In this document: positions 7,629-15,799 of the stretch, piece by piece
How positions within the stretch are numbered: position 1 is the stretch's first letter
Layout of the letters: every line of letters begins with the position of its first letter
Source of the DNA: Pseudomonas oryzihabitans
Lineage (GTDB): Bacteria; Pseudomonadota; Gammaproteobacteria; Pseudomonadales; Pseudomonadaceae
Assembly: GCF_007665395.1 (NCBI RefSeq)
Contig: NZ_VDND01000004.1
Span: forward strand, 1-64,000
DNA: 64,000 bases
Reading direction: 5' to 3'
The notes under the pieces: model-generated
Database searches by the model: none
Seen by the model: only the letters and a program-made list of their open reading frames with translations
What the model was told of the DNA's origin: nothing
Program-made: the position numbers and the translations under genes

Positions 7629-8387
7629 ATGATCGACCTCGACAGCCTCACCTCAGCGGGCCAGCCCCTGGCCTTTTTCTTCGATCTGGATGGCACCCTG
7701 GCAGAATTGCAGCCACGTCCGGAACAGGTTTTCATTCCCGCCGAAACCCTCGCTGCGCTCGACTTGCTGGCGCGCCAGCATGGCGTGGCCGTGGTGTCCG
7801 GGCGGCCCTTGGCGGAGATCGACGGCTTCACCGTGCCGCTGCGTCTGCCGGCGGCGGGTGTCCATGGTGCCGAGTGGCGCGATCCGCAAGGCAACACCCA
7901 CAGGGTCGAGCTTGATGCTGGCCTGCTGGCGCAGGTCGGCCAACGGCTGGAGCGCGCCCTGGCGGACCATCCGGACCTGCTGCTCGAGCGCAAGAGCGTG
8001 GCCTTCGCCCTGCACTATCGCCAGGCGCCCGAGAAGGAGGCGCTGGTGCGGGAGCTGGCGGAAGGCATCGCGGCGGAGCATCCCGAATTCAAGCTGCAAC
8101 CCGGCAAATGCGTCTTCGAGCTCAAGCCCGCGGGCGCGAGCAAGGGCGAGGCCATCACCAGATTTCTAGAACTGGAACCCTTCGCCGGCTGCCTGCCGGT
8201 GTTTCTCGGTGACGATCGCACCGATGAAGCGGGGTTCGCTGTCGTCAATGCGCGGGGCGGCCTGTCCGTCAAGGTAGGGGAGGGGGAGACGGTCGCCAAG
8301 ACGCGCCTGCCTTCGGTTGAAGCGGTAGCCCTCTGGCTGCAGCACCTGAGCCGTGACCTCGCGCCACATTATAAGCAAGGAGATTAG
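7629..8387 (+). CDS. otsB: OtsB, trehalose-6-phosphate phosphatase
   Basis: A 252-residue HAD-superfamily phosphatase. Motif I is FFDLDGTLAE near the N-terminus (nucleophile Asp and general acid Asp), VSGRP is motif II, the conserved Lys lies in the KPAGASKGEA segment, and motif IV is GDDRTDEAGF. It removes phosphate from trehalose-6-phosphate in the cytoplasm. The ATG at 7629 gives about 16 residues before motif I, close to E. coli OtsB; a GTG at 7590 is an alternative. otsA follows after one base pair, so the two form an operon for osmo- and desiccation protection. Confidence 0.95.
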   Translation: MIDLDSLTSAGQPLAFFFDLDGTLAELQPRPEQVFIPAETLAALDLLARQHGVAVVSGRPLAEIDGFTVPLRLPAAGVHGAEWRDPQGNTHRVELDAGLLAQVGQRLERALADHPDLLLERKSVAFALHYRQAPEKEALVRELAEGIAAEHPEFKLQPGKCVFELKPAGASKGEAITRFLELEPFAGCLPVFLGDDRTDEAGFAVVNARGGLSVKVGEGETVAKTRLPSVEAVALWLQHLSRDLAPHYKQGD

Positions 8388-8388
8388 G

Positions 8389-9837
8389 ATGAGCCGTTTA
8401 GTGGTGGTATCGAATCGGGTGGCCCCGATCGAGGAAGGCAAGGCGACCGCGGGTGGCCTGGCGGTGGGTGTCCTGGATGCCCTGCGCAAGTCCGGTGGCA
8501 TCTGGTTCGGCTGGAATGGCGAGACGGTCAAGGAAAACGGGCCGGCCAAGACCCAGACCAAGGACAACATCGACTACGTGACCTTCGGCCTGACCAAGCG
8601 CGACTACGACCACTATTACCGTGGCTTCTCCAACGCCACCCTCTGGCCGATCTTCCACTACCGCATCGACCTGGCGCGCTACAACCGCGAGGAATACGAC
8701 GGCTATCGGCGGGTGAACATGGCCATGGCCGAGCGCCTGAAGCCGCTGCTCAAGCCCGACGACATCATCTGGGTACACGACTACCACCTGATCCCCTTCG
8801 CCGAAGCCTGCCGCATGCTGGGTATCCGCAACCGCATCGGCTTCTTCCTGCACATTCCCTTCCCGGCGCCGGAAATCCTAACTGCCATCCCGCCGCACAA
8901 CGAGTTGCTCAAGACGCTGTGCTTCTACGACCTGATCGGTTTCCAGACCGATACCGACCAGCTGGCATTCCAGGACTACATCACCCGCGAGGTGCGGGGT
9001 GTGCTGGAGAAGGATGGCAGCCTGACCGCCTATGGCCACAACTTCCGCGTGGGCGTCTATCCCATCGGGGTAATGCCCGACGTCATCCAGAAGCAGGCCG
9101 AGTCCTATCGTACGCGCCGCCAGTTCATCTCGCGCAGCATCGAGGGCGTGCCCTACAAGACCATCGTCAGCGTCGACCGCCTGGATTACTCCAAGGGTCT
9201 GGTGGAGCGCTTCCAGGCCTTCGAGAAATTGCTGGAGCACTTCCCCGAGCATCATCGGGCGGTGCAGTTCGTGCAGATCGCGCCCTCTTCGCGGGCGGAC
9301 GTGGTGTCCTACCAGAATATTCGTCGTCAGCTGGAAAGCCATGCCGGGCACATCAACGGCCATTTCTCTGAGCTGGATTGGACGCCGATCCGCTACCTGA
9401 ACAAGAGCTACGATCGCCGCACGGTGATGGGGCTGTTCCGCTCCTCCGATGTCGGCCTGGTGACGCCGTTGCGTGACGGCATGAACCTGGTGGCCAAGGA
9501 GTACGTGGCGGCCCAGGATCCGGAAAATCCGGGCGTGCTGGTGCTGTCGCGCTTCGCCGGGGCGGCTCGTGAGCTGAATTCGGCGCTGATCGTGAACCCT
9601 TACGACCATGTCGGCATGGCCGAGGCCCTGGACCGCGCGCTGCGCATGCCGCTGGAAGAGCGCAAGTCGCGTTACGAGGACATGATGCGGGTGATCCGCC
9701 AGGCGGACCTGGCCTCCTGGCGCGACAACTTCCTGCGCGACCTGCGCGCCTTCAGCTCCAAGGCGCTGGTGCAGTCCATCGACAGCAACGACGTCGAGGA
9801 GGAAGAGGTAGTGAGCAAGCAGAAGGTCGCGCTGTAA
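8389..9837 (+). CDS. otsA: OtsA, trehalose-6-phosphate synthase
   Basis: A 482-residue GT20 glycosyltransferase that joins UDP-glucose and glucose-6-phosphate. Visible landmarks are the N-terminal SNRVAP with Arg10, GG at 22-23, the VHDYHL loop, the UDP-glucose site DRLDYSKGL and the [16 protein letters not shown] motif. The ATG at 8389 has an excellent ribosome binding site (AAGGAG) within the end of otsB, one base after its stop. The product is dephosphorylated by OtsB. A terminator follows. Confidence 0.97.
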   Translation: MSRLVVVSNRVAPIEEGKATAGGLAVGVLDALRKSGGIWFGWNGETVKENGPAKTQTKDNIDYVTFGLTKRDYDHYYRGFSNATLWPIFHYRIDLARYNREEYDGYRRVNMAMAERLKPLLKPDDIIWVHDYHLIPFAEACRMLGIRNRIGFFLHIPFPAPEILTAIPPHNELLKTLCFYDLIGFQTDTDQLAFQDYITREVRGVLEKDGSLTAYGHNFRVGVYPIGVMPDVIQKQAESYRTRRQFISRSIEGVPYKTIVSVDRLDYSKGLVERFQAFEKLLEHFPEHHRAVQFVQIAPSSRADVVSYQNIRRQLESHAGHINGHFSELDWTPIRYLNKSYDRRTVMGLFRSSDVGLVTPLRDGMNLVAKEYVAAQDPENPGVLVLSRFAGAARELNSALIVNPYDHVGMAEALDRALRMPLEERKSRYEDMMRVIRQADLASWRDNFLRDLRAFSSKALVQSIDSNDVEEEEVVSKQKVAL

Positions 9838-9855
9838 CGACGGCGGCTGCAAGAG

Positions 9856-9879
9856 AGCCCGGCTTAGGCCGGGCTTTTT
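9856..9879 (+). terminator. intrinsic terminator of otsBA
   Basis: Perfect 8-bp stem AGCCCGGC / GCCGGGCT with a TTAG loop and a T run, 18 bp after the otsA stop. Confidence 0.92.
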
Positions 9880-9935
9880 CATGGGGGTGAAAACGCGGGC
9901 TTACGCTGAGCCGTTGGTAAGCGACGGGGTGGCGG

Positions 9936-10042
9936 TACCCTCACCCTAGCCCTCTCCCGGAGGGAGAGGGGACTGAAAGTCTGGAGCGGTAAGCGCAGGG
10001 CGGTTGCACCCTTACCCTAGCCCTCTCCCAAGGGGATAGGGG
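9936..10042. repeat. two CCCTCACCCT-type hairpin repeats (copies 2 and 3)
   Basis: Copy 2 (9936-9972) is CCCTCACCCTAGCCCTCTCC closed by GGAGGGAGAGGG. Copy 3 (10007-10042) is a more diverged version in the same orientation. Apart from these and the otsA terminator, the stretch 9838-10092 shows no gene. Confidence 0.75.
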
Positions 10043-10092
10043 ACCAAGAGCGACGCCGCCCGGGGTTTTCGTGCCTGGAAAAATCCAGGCAA

Positions 10093-10121
10093 TAAAAAAG
10101 GGCCAGCTTACGCTGACCCTT
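10093..10121 (-). terminator. terminator of the tRNA-Met transcript
   Basis: On the minus strand, stem AAGGGTCAGC / GCTGGCCCTT (10 bp, one G-T pair) with a GTAA loop, followed by TTTTATT. It lies about 10 bp downstream of the tRNA 3' end. Confidence 0.9.
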
Positions 10122-10130
10122 GGAAATAGG

Positions 10131-10207
10131 TGGTGGCTACGCAGGGACTTGAACCCCGGACCCCAGCATTATGAATGCTATGCTCTAACCAGCTGAGCTA
10201 CGTAGCC
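10131..10207 (-). tRNA. tRNA-Met (CAT), elongator
   Basis: A complete 77-nt cloverleaf on the minus strand. The acceptor stem is GGCTACG / CGTAGCC, the anticodon loop is TTCATAA with anticodon CAT, the T arm has GGTTCAAGTCC, and CCA is encoded. The paired 1-72 end and similarity to E. coli metT indicate elongator rather than initiator tRNA. It stands alone with its own terminator. Confidence 0.97.
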
Positions 10208-10336
10208 ATCCGAGGCGCGCATTATTGGCAAGGGCGGGGTGGCTGTCAAGCCTGGGAAGGAATAATTTTCTGCTGAGCGATCAGAGGCTTAAGGCTGGCA
10301 GCCCAGGAAGGAAGTCGCGGCCTGAGCGACGCCGGG

Positions 10337-11383
10337 CTAGTGGCATTCCGGCACATCGAGTTGCAGGGGCAGCAGCTCGTAGCCCGGTTGCCCGTTAGCG
10401 AGGCTGGCCGTCACCAGGGCGTCCACCCCACGGCGTGCCAGCGGCTCGCGTGGATGGGAGAGCACGGCCTGGACGAGTCCCTGGGTCAGGGCTGCCCGGG
10501 TGACGGGGGTGAGGTCGTGGCAGACCACGGTGGGCAACCGCAGGCCCTGACGCTGCAGCTCTTGCAAGGCTTGGATCACCCCTTCGATCCCACCGCCGGC
10601 CACATAGAGGCCCGCCAGGTTCGGATAGGCGCTCAGCAGGTCGAGGGTGTTGCCGCGGGCGTAATCCGGATCTTCCAGGGTCAGGCGTGACGCCAGCAAC
10701 TCCCAGTCGCCCGGCGCCTCGGCCAGGTAGCTGCGAAAGCTCAGTTCGCAAAGTTCCTGGCACTGGAATCTCTGGCTGCCGACCATCACCGCCACCGGAC
10801 CGGGCTGCGGTGCGAGCCGGGTGACGAACCAGCCGGCCACGCGGCCCATGCGGCGGTTGTCCACGCCCAGGTAGCCGGCGCCGGCACGGGTCGCCAGCTC
10901 GGACAGCATCGCCAGCACGGGCATGCCGTTCAGGCGCAATTCCGACACCGCTTCGCGTACCGCGACATGGTCGACCGCCACCAGGCCGAGGGCATCGACC
11001 TCGCCGCGCTGCGCCTTGATACGGCGCGCCACCGCCAGGGGGTCAAGGTCATCCAGGTAGCCGATCATCACCCGCACCCGGGCGCGCGTGGTCGCCGCGG
11101 CGGCTTCTATCAGGGCCTGGGCCAGGCCCTGATAGAAGGCCACGCCGCTTTTCTGCAGCAGGAAGCCGAGCCGCAGCGTCGGCCTGTCGTGGCGCAGCCG
11201 TTGTTCGATGACGCCGTGGGCGTGGAAACCGAGCTTGGCGGCGGCGCTGGCGATGCGTTGCGCGGTATCTACCCGCACCCCGGCGCGCAGGTTGAGTACC
11301 CGGTCGACCGTCGACAGGCTGACCCCGGCCTCGCGGGCCACATCGGCCATGGTGGGGCGACGGGCAGGTGCGGAATCTGACAT
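10337..11383 (-). CDS. LacI-family transcriptional regulator
   Basis: A 348-residue regulator. The N-terminal DNA-binding head is TMADVAREAGVSLSTVDRVL, followed by the hinge and a periplasmic-binding-like sensor domain from about residue 60. STVDRVL in place of the usual STVSRVL is the variant seen in regulators of sugar and inositol systems. The ATG at 11383 (MSDSAPARRPT) is preferred; a longer start at 11440 is possible but would overlap the divergent promoter. It is divergent from the set at 11521-14619 and most likely controls it in response to a sugar or polyol. The ligand cannot be read from the sequence. Confidence 0.9.
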   Translation of the reverse strand: MSDSAPARRPTMADVAREAGVSLSTVDRVLNLRAGVRVDTAQRIASAAAKLGFHAHGVIEQRLRHDRPTLRLGFLLQKSGVAFYQGLAQALIEAAAATTRARVRVMIGYLDDLDPLAVARRIKAQRGEVDALGLVAVDHVAVREAVSELRLNGMPVLAMLSELATRAGAGYLGVDNRRMGRVAGWFVTRLAPQPGPVAVMVGSQRFQCQELCELSFRSYLAEAPGDWELLASRLTLEDPDYARGNTLDLLSAYPNLAGLYVAGGGIEGVIQALQELQRQGLRLPTVVCHDLTPVTRAALTQGLVQAVLSHPREPLARRGVDALVTASLANGQPGYELLPLQLDVPECH

Positions 11384-11418
11384 GAAATGAAAGGCTCCCG
11401 GCGTTGCCTTGAGGGGTT

Positions 11419-11446
11419 TTGACAGGGTCGCGCCGGGCACTATAGC
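11419..11446 (+). promoter_or_regulatory. sigma70-type promoter for the 11521 operon
   Basis: TTGACA (11419-11424), a 16-bp spacer and TATAGC (11441-11446). It points to the gene at 11521 and would leave a leader of about 70 nt with an Hfq/Crc-type motif. Confidence 0.6.
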
Positions 11447-11498
11447 AGCCTCGGCAGGCCGGTCTTAGCATCCAGAACAGGCCTGACCCAGGTGAGAA

Positions 11499-11509
11499 AA
11501 CAACAACAA
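11499..11509 (+). promoter_or_regulatory. AANAANAA catabolite motif in the 11521 leader
   Basis: AACAACAACAA contains two overlapping matches to AANAANAA, the known Hfq/Crc target in Pseudomonas mRNAs. It overlaps the ribosome binding region (AAGGGAG) 12 nt before the ATG at 11521, where binding would block translation. Confidence 0.6.
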
Positions 11510-11520
11510 GGGAGTCGTCC

Positions 11521-12447
11521 ATGGCTATTCACATCTCCACCGCGCCCTGCTGCTGGGGCGTCGATGACGTCAAGAATCCCTGCCTGCCGCCCTGGCGGCT
11601 GGTCCTGCGCGAGGCGGGCCTGGCCGGTTACCGTGGCATCGAGCTGGGGCCCTATGGCTATCTGCCGCTGGATGCCGCCGAAGTCGGCCAGGCGCTGAAC
11701 GACAACGGCCTGCACGTGGTGGCCGGCACCATCTTCGACGACCTGGTCGATCCGGCGAATCTGCCCGCCCTGCTGACCCAGACCCACGACATCTGCACCC
11801 TGCTCAAGCAGTTGCCCGCGGTGGCGCCGGAAGCCGGGCAGCCTTTCCCGCTGCCCTACCTGGTGGTGATCGACTGGGGCCATGACGAGCGTGACTACGC
11901 CGCCGGCCATTCCGCGCGGGCGCCGCGTCTGGACGCTGTGGCCTGGAACGCCATGATGGCGCACATCCGCGCCATCGCGACCCTGGCCTGGCAGGAGTAC
12001 GGCGTGCGCGCGGTGATCCATCCCCATGCCGGTGGCTATATCGAGTTCGCCGATGAGCTGGCGCGGCTGGTGGACGACATCCCCCACGAGATCGCCGGCC
12101 TCTGCCTGGATACCGGCCATCTCTACTACGCCGGCATGGATCCCGCCGCCACCCTGCGCCAGTACCAGGCACGCCTGGACTACCTGCATTTCAAGGACAT
12201 CGACCAGGGGGTGTTCGACCGGGTGCTCAACGAGCGCATCCGCTTCTTCGAGGCCTGCGCCCAGGGCGTGATGTGTCCGCTCGGCCGGGGCGTCATCGAC
12301 TATCCCGCGCTGCGGACGCTGATCGACGAGCTGGGCTACCAGGGCTACATCACCGTGGAGCAGGAGCGCGATCCGCGCAACGCCAGCGGCAGCCTCGCCG
12401 ACGTGGCCGAGAGCCGCGCCTACCTCACCCGAGCCGGTTTCCACTAA
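11521..12447 (+). CDS. sugar phosphate isomerase/epimerase-like TIM-barrel protein
   Basis: 308 residues of the xylose-isomerase-like (AP endonuclease 2) TIM-barrel superfamily. Metal-ligand candidates are IHPHAGGYIE, LCLDTGHLYYAG, LHFKDID and the late VEQERD glutamate, arranged as in IolE and IolI. Substrate unknown; an inosose dehydratase/isomerase or keto-sugar epimerase role is likely from the neighbours. Ribosome binding site AAGGGAG. First gene of a three-gene set with a Gfo/Idh/MocA dehydrogenase and a second TIM-barrel protein, opposite a LacI-type regulator. It is distinct from iolE and iolI of the same region, which are encoded separately. Confidence 0.82.
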   Translation: MAIHISTAPCCWGVDDVKNPCLPPWRLVLREAGLAGYRGIELGPYGYLPLDAAEVGQALNDNGLHVVAGTIFDDLVDPANLPALLTQTHDICTLLKQLPAVAPEAGQPFPLPYLVVIDWGHDERDYAAGHSARAPRLDAVAWNAMMAHIRAIATLAWQEYGVRAVIHPHAGGYIEFADELARLVDDIPHEIAGLCLDTGHLYYAGMDPAATLRQYQARLDYLHFKDIDQGVFDRVLNERIRFFEACAQGVMCPLGRGVIDYPALRTLIDELGYQGYITVEQERDPRNASGSLADVAESRAYLTRAGFH

Positions 12448-12461
12448 CAAGGACTCTGAAG

Positions 12462-13631
12462 ATGATCAACGGCAGCAAGCGTATCGTTCGCCCCCTGCGC
12501 TGGGCCATGGTGGGCGGCGGGGTCAACAGCCAGATCGGCTATATCCATCGCTCCGCCGCCCTGCGCGACCAGAATTTCGTCCTGGTCGCGGGCGCCTTCG
12601 ACATAGATCCCGCCCGCGGCCAGGCCTTCGGTGAAACCCTGGGCGTCGCCCCCGAGCGTTGTTACGCGGACTACCGGAGCCTCATCGCCGGAGAGGCCGA
12701 ACGCGAGGATGGGGTCGAGGCGATTTCCGTGGCCACTCCCAACGGCACTCACTTCGCCATCACCAAGGCCGCGCTGGAGGCCGGCTTGCACGTGGTCTGC
12801 GAGAAGCCGCTGTGCTTCACCCTGGCGGAAGCCGAGACCCTGCGCGAGATCGCCCAGGCGCATAACCGTATCGTCGGCGTGACCTATGGCTATGCCGGCC
12901 ACCAGCTCATCGAGCAGGCGCGGGAGATGATCGCCGCCGGCCAGCTCGGTGAGATCCGCATGGTGCACCTGCAATTCGCCCATGGCTTCCACAGTGCGCC
13001 GGTGGAGGCGCAGAGCGAGGCCACCCAGTGGCGGGTGGATCCGCGGCTGGCCGGGCCGAGCTATGTGCTGGGCGACGTCGGCACCCATCCTCTGTACATC
13101 GCCGAAACCCTGCTGCCCGACCTCAAGATCAAGCGGCTGCAATGCAACCGGCAAAGCTTCGTCAAGAGCCGCGCGCCCCTGGAGGACAACGCCTACACCC
13201 TGATGGAATATGAGGGGGGTGCCATGGGCTGGGTCTGGTCCAGTGCGGTCAATGCCGGTTCCATGCACGGCCAGAAGGTGCGGGTGATCGGCTCCCTGGC
13301 CAGTCTCGAGTGGTGGGACGAGCGGCCCAACCAGCTGAGCTTCGAGGTCCAGGGCCAGCCGGCGCAGGTGCTCGAGCGCGGCATGGGCTATCTGCACGCC
13401 AACGCCCTGCTGGACGACCGCATCGGCGCCGGCCACCCGGAAGGGCTGTTCGAGGCCTGGTCCAACCTCTACTACCGCTTCGCCCTGGCGATGGATGCCG
13501 CGGACCGCGGCGATACGGCGACGCTGGCAGGGCTGCGCTATCCGGACATCCATGCCGGGGTCGAGGGCGTGCGCTGGGTGGAGCGCTGCGTGGAGTCCGC
13601 CGATCGCGGTGGGGTCTGGATCGATTATTGA
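12462..13631 (+). CDS. Gfo/Idh/MocA-family dehydrogenase
   Basis: 389 residues. The Rossmann fold opens with WAMVGGGVNSQIGYIHR (about 13-29), the ATPNGTHF segment and CEKPL carry the conserved Lys, and GDVGTHPLYIAE holds the catalytic Asp/His pair expected in this family. It should be an NAD(P)-dependent oxidoreductase on a sugar, inositol or glycoside hydroxyl. It is preceded by AAGGACTCTGAAG and lies 14 bp after the upstream TIM-barrel gene. The NVNSQIG-like long loop and 389-residue length fit the larger members acting on glycosides or scyllo-inositol rather than classic IolG. Substrate is inference only. Confidence 0.85.
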   Translation: MINGSKRIVRPLRWAMVGGGVNSQIGYIHRSAALRDQNFVLVAGAFDIDPARGQAFGETLGVAPERCYADYRSLIAGEAEREDGVEAISVATPNGTHFAITKAALEAGLHVVCEKPLCFTLAEAETLREIAQAHNRIVGVTYGYAGHQLIEQAREMIAAGQLGEIRMVHLQFAHGFHSAPVEAQSEATQWRVDPRLAGPSYVLGDVGTHPLYIAETLLPDLKIKRLQCNRQSFVKSRAPLEDNAYTLMEYEGGAMGWVWSSAVNAGSMHGQKVRVIGSLASLEWWDERPNQLSFEVQGQPAQVLERGMGYLHANALLDDRIGAGHPEGLFEAWSNLYYRFALAMDAADRGDTATLAGLRYPDIHAGVEGVRWVERCVESADRGGVWIDY

Positions 13632-13692
13632 TGCCCAGGAGCGGCTCCGTACGGGAGCCGGTCCGGCCATTTCCACAGCTGGGGAAAGCACC

Positions 13693-14619
13693 ATGAAAAT
13701 AGCCATAGATCCCTACATGTACCGCAACCTGAGCCTGGCGGAGACCTGCCGCCACGTGGCGGAAGCGGGCTTCGAGTACCTCGAGCTGTCGCCGCGGGAA
13801 GACTTCCTGCCCTGGTGGAAGCGTCCGCGCGCGCACCGGGAGCGCATCGCCGAGTTCAAGCGGGCGCTCCAGGACCATGGCCTGCAGGTGGCCTCGCTGC
13901 TGCCCATGTACCGCTGGGCGAGTCCTCACGAAGACGAGCGGCAGGCCGCCGTGGGTTACTGGAAGGAAGCCATCCAGGCGGCGGTGGAGCTGGGCTGCGA
14001 CACCATGAATTCCGAGTTCGGCCGCGGTCCTTCGCCCGAGCGGGGCCACAAGATCAGTTGCTGCGGTGGCAGCCACAGCCACGAATCCAGCGAGGCGGCC
14101 TGGTGGCGCTCCATGGAGGAACTGGTGCCGATCTTCGAGCGCGAGGGCATCACCCTGAACATGGAGCCGCATCCCGAGGACTGGTGCGAGACGCTGCACC
14201 CGGCCATCGACATGCTCAAGAGCCTCGGCTCGAACAACGTCAGGTTCCTCTACTGCGCGCCCCATACCTTCTATTTCGGCGACGACATGGCGCAGATGAT
14301 CCAGGACGCCGGATCGCTGATCGGCCACGTGCATATCGCCGACACCTGGAACCACAAGGCCTCTTCCGGGCTGCGCTATATCGTCAATCCGCCCGGTGCC
14401 CAGGTCACCGTGCACCAGCACATGAATATGTATCAGGGCGAGATCGACTGGGACCTGTTCTTTTCGTCCCTAGCGAAGGTGGGGTTCGACGGCATCGTCA
14501 CCTCCTGCGTGTTCGGCTGGGAGGAGCGGGCCGACGAATCCAGCGCCTTCATGCGCCAGGAGATCCAGAAGTACGTGGACAGGTACTGGCCCGGCGCTCC
14601 GCAGGGGGCCGCTCGGTAG
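13693..14619 (+). CDS. second TIM-barrel isomerase/epimerase of the LacI-linked set
   Basis: 308 residues of the xylose-isomerase-like TIM-barrel superfamily. It opens MKIAIDPYMYRNLSLAET; later metal-site candidates are NMEPHPEDW, YCAPHTFYFGDD, HVHIADTWNH and the TSCVFGWE segment. A CCGG/HSHE insertion near residue 118 is unusual. The family includes IolH-like proteins of unclear reaction. ATG at 13693 follows GGGGAAAG. It lies 61 bp after the dehydrogenase and should share its transcript. Convergent with iolR, with 42 bp between the stops and no obvious terminator. Confidence 0.8.
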   Translation: MKIAIDPYMYRNLSLAETCRHVAEAGFEYLELSPREDFLPWWKRPRAHRERIAEFKRALQDHGLQVASLLPMYRWASPHEDERQAAVGYWKEAIQAAVELGCDTMNSEFGRGPSPERGHKISCCGGSHSHESSEAAWWRSMEELVPIFEREGITLNMEPHPEDWCETLHPAIDMLKSLGSNNVRFLYCAPHTFYFGDDMAQMIQDAGSLIGHVHIADTWNHKASSGLRYIVNPPGAQVTVHQHMNMYQGEIDWDLFFSSLAKVGFDGIVTSCVFGWEERADESSAFMRQEIQKYVDRYWPGAPQGAAR

Positions 14620-14661
14620 CCCAGGCGTTCGCCATCGGGGACCGGGCCGCGCCGCTGCGGC

Positions 14662-15573
14662 TCAGTCTTCGTCCGGTCCTGGCTGGATGTCGTCCATCTT
14701 CAGTTCGAGGCGATAGGCCAGCGCCAGGAACAGTGCCTGGCAGAGGCACAGCGTCGCGGTCAGCGAGCGGAAGGCGAAGGCACTGCCTTCGCTGACCAGC
14801 AGCAGGCCGTCGGCGCGCTTGGCCAGCGGCGACAGGGTGCTGTCGGTGATGATCAGGGTCTTGGCCTTGTGATGCTGGGCGATGCGCGCGCACTGCTGGC
14901 TTTCCTTGCCATAGGGGCTGAAGCTGATGGCGATCAGCAGGTCGCCCTGGGCGATGCTGCGCATCTGCTCGCGGTAGCCGCCGCCCAGGCCGGTGATGAG
15001 GTGGATGCGCTTCTTGGTGTGCTGCAGGTTGTAGACCAGATAGTCGGCCACCGCGAAGGAGCGGCGCACCCCTACCACATAGATGTTCTCGGCATTGACC
15101 AGCAGCTCGATGGCCTGGTCGAAGGCCACGTCGTCGAATTCCTCGCCCAGCCGGTCTATGCCGGAGCGGGTGGCGTTGATGCATTCCCGCGCCAGATCGC
15201 TGCCGCTCTCACTCTTGCTCTTGTTGGCGATCAGGGTGCGGATGCGTTGCTGGTAGTTCTGCACCGGCGTGGTCTTGTGGGTGTAGGCCTCGCGAAACAG
15301 CGCCTGCATCTCGCTGAAGCCGCGGAAGCCGAATCTCTGGCAGAAGCGCACGATGGCCGAGGGGTGCACCTCGCACTGGCTGGCGATGTCGCTGATGCGG
15401 TCGACCATCACCCGGTCGCTTTGCTGGCTGACATAGACCGCTACGCGCTTGAGCTGGCGCGGCAGGCTTTCGTAGTCGTTGGCGATGGCGGCCAGCAGGG
15501 CTTCGACGCTGGTAGGTGGTTCGGCGTGGGGGCCGCCAATAGGCAGGTCGTCAGGCAATGTCTCGGCGGACAT
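14662..15573 (-). CDS. iolR: IolR, RpiR-type regulator of inositol genes
   Basis: 303 residues: an N-terminal RpiR helix-turn-helix (about 20-100, with ISDIASQCEVHPSAIVRFCQ) and a SIS phosphosugar-binding domain (about 130-275, VVGVRRSFAVADYLVYNL and ISFSPYGKES). Known RpiR-type IolR proteins repress iol genes and are released by a phosphorylated inositol intermediate such as the IolC product. It is divergent from iolC. The shared intergenic region carries a GGAA-N6-TTCT site; full GGAA-N6-TTCC sites precede both transporter units, matching the S. meliloti IolR motif. Confidence 0.88.
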   Translation of the reverse strand: MSAETLPDDLPIGGPHAEPPTSVEALLAAIANDYESLPRQLKRVAVYVSQQSDRVMVDRISDIASQCEVHPSAIVRFCQRFGFRGFSEMQALFREAYTHKTTPVQNYQQRIRTLIANKSKSESGSDLARECINATRSGIDRLGEEFDDVAFDQAIELLVNAENIYVVGVRRSFAVADYLVYNLQHTKKRIHLITGLGGGYREQMRSIAQGDLLIAISFSPYGKESQQCARIAQHHKAKTLIITDSTLSPLAKRADGLLLVSEGSAFAFRSLTATLCLCQALFLALAYRLELKMDDIQPGPDED

Positions 15574-15664
15574 GGAGGGTCTCTCTTATCGGTACTGTCG
15601 GCACGGTAACCCATTCGCCGGATGGCGTCGAAGCGCCGAACACCCGAGCACGGGGCGATTGATT

Positions 15665-15678
15665 GGAAAATTAATTCT
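15665..15678. promoter_or_regulatory. IolR operator-like site between iolR and iolC
   Basis: GGAA-AATTAA-TTCT, one base off the GGAA-N6-TTCC consensus, inside a very AT-rich stretch (15660-15712) of the iolR-iolC intergenic region. It can serve both divergent promoters. Confidence 0.6.
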
Positions 15679-15778
15679 ATAAAATTGCATTTGAAAAAAA
15701 TATTGATTTTTGCAGGGGCGCGTTCTAGCCTGGGTCCATTCCGAACATGCGCGATCCTGCTACGGCGATCGCGGCGAT

Positions 15779-15786
15779 AACAATAA
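15779..15786 (+). promoter_or_regulatory. AANAANAA catabolite motif before iolC
   Basis: AACAATAA lies directly before the ribosome binding site CAGGAG and 14 nt before the iolC ATG, a position where Hfq/Crc binding would stop translation initiation. Confidence 0.6.
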
Positions 15787-15799
15787 ACAGGAGCCACCC

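Noticed and set aside
10131..10207. Initiator tRNA-fMet
   Set aside because: Acceptor stem is fully paired at the 1-72 position and matches elongator metT.
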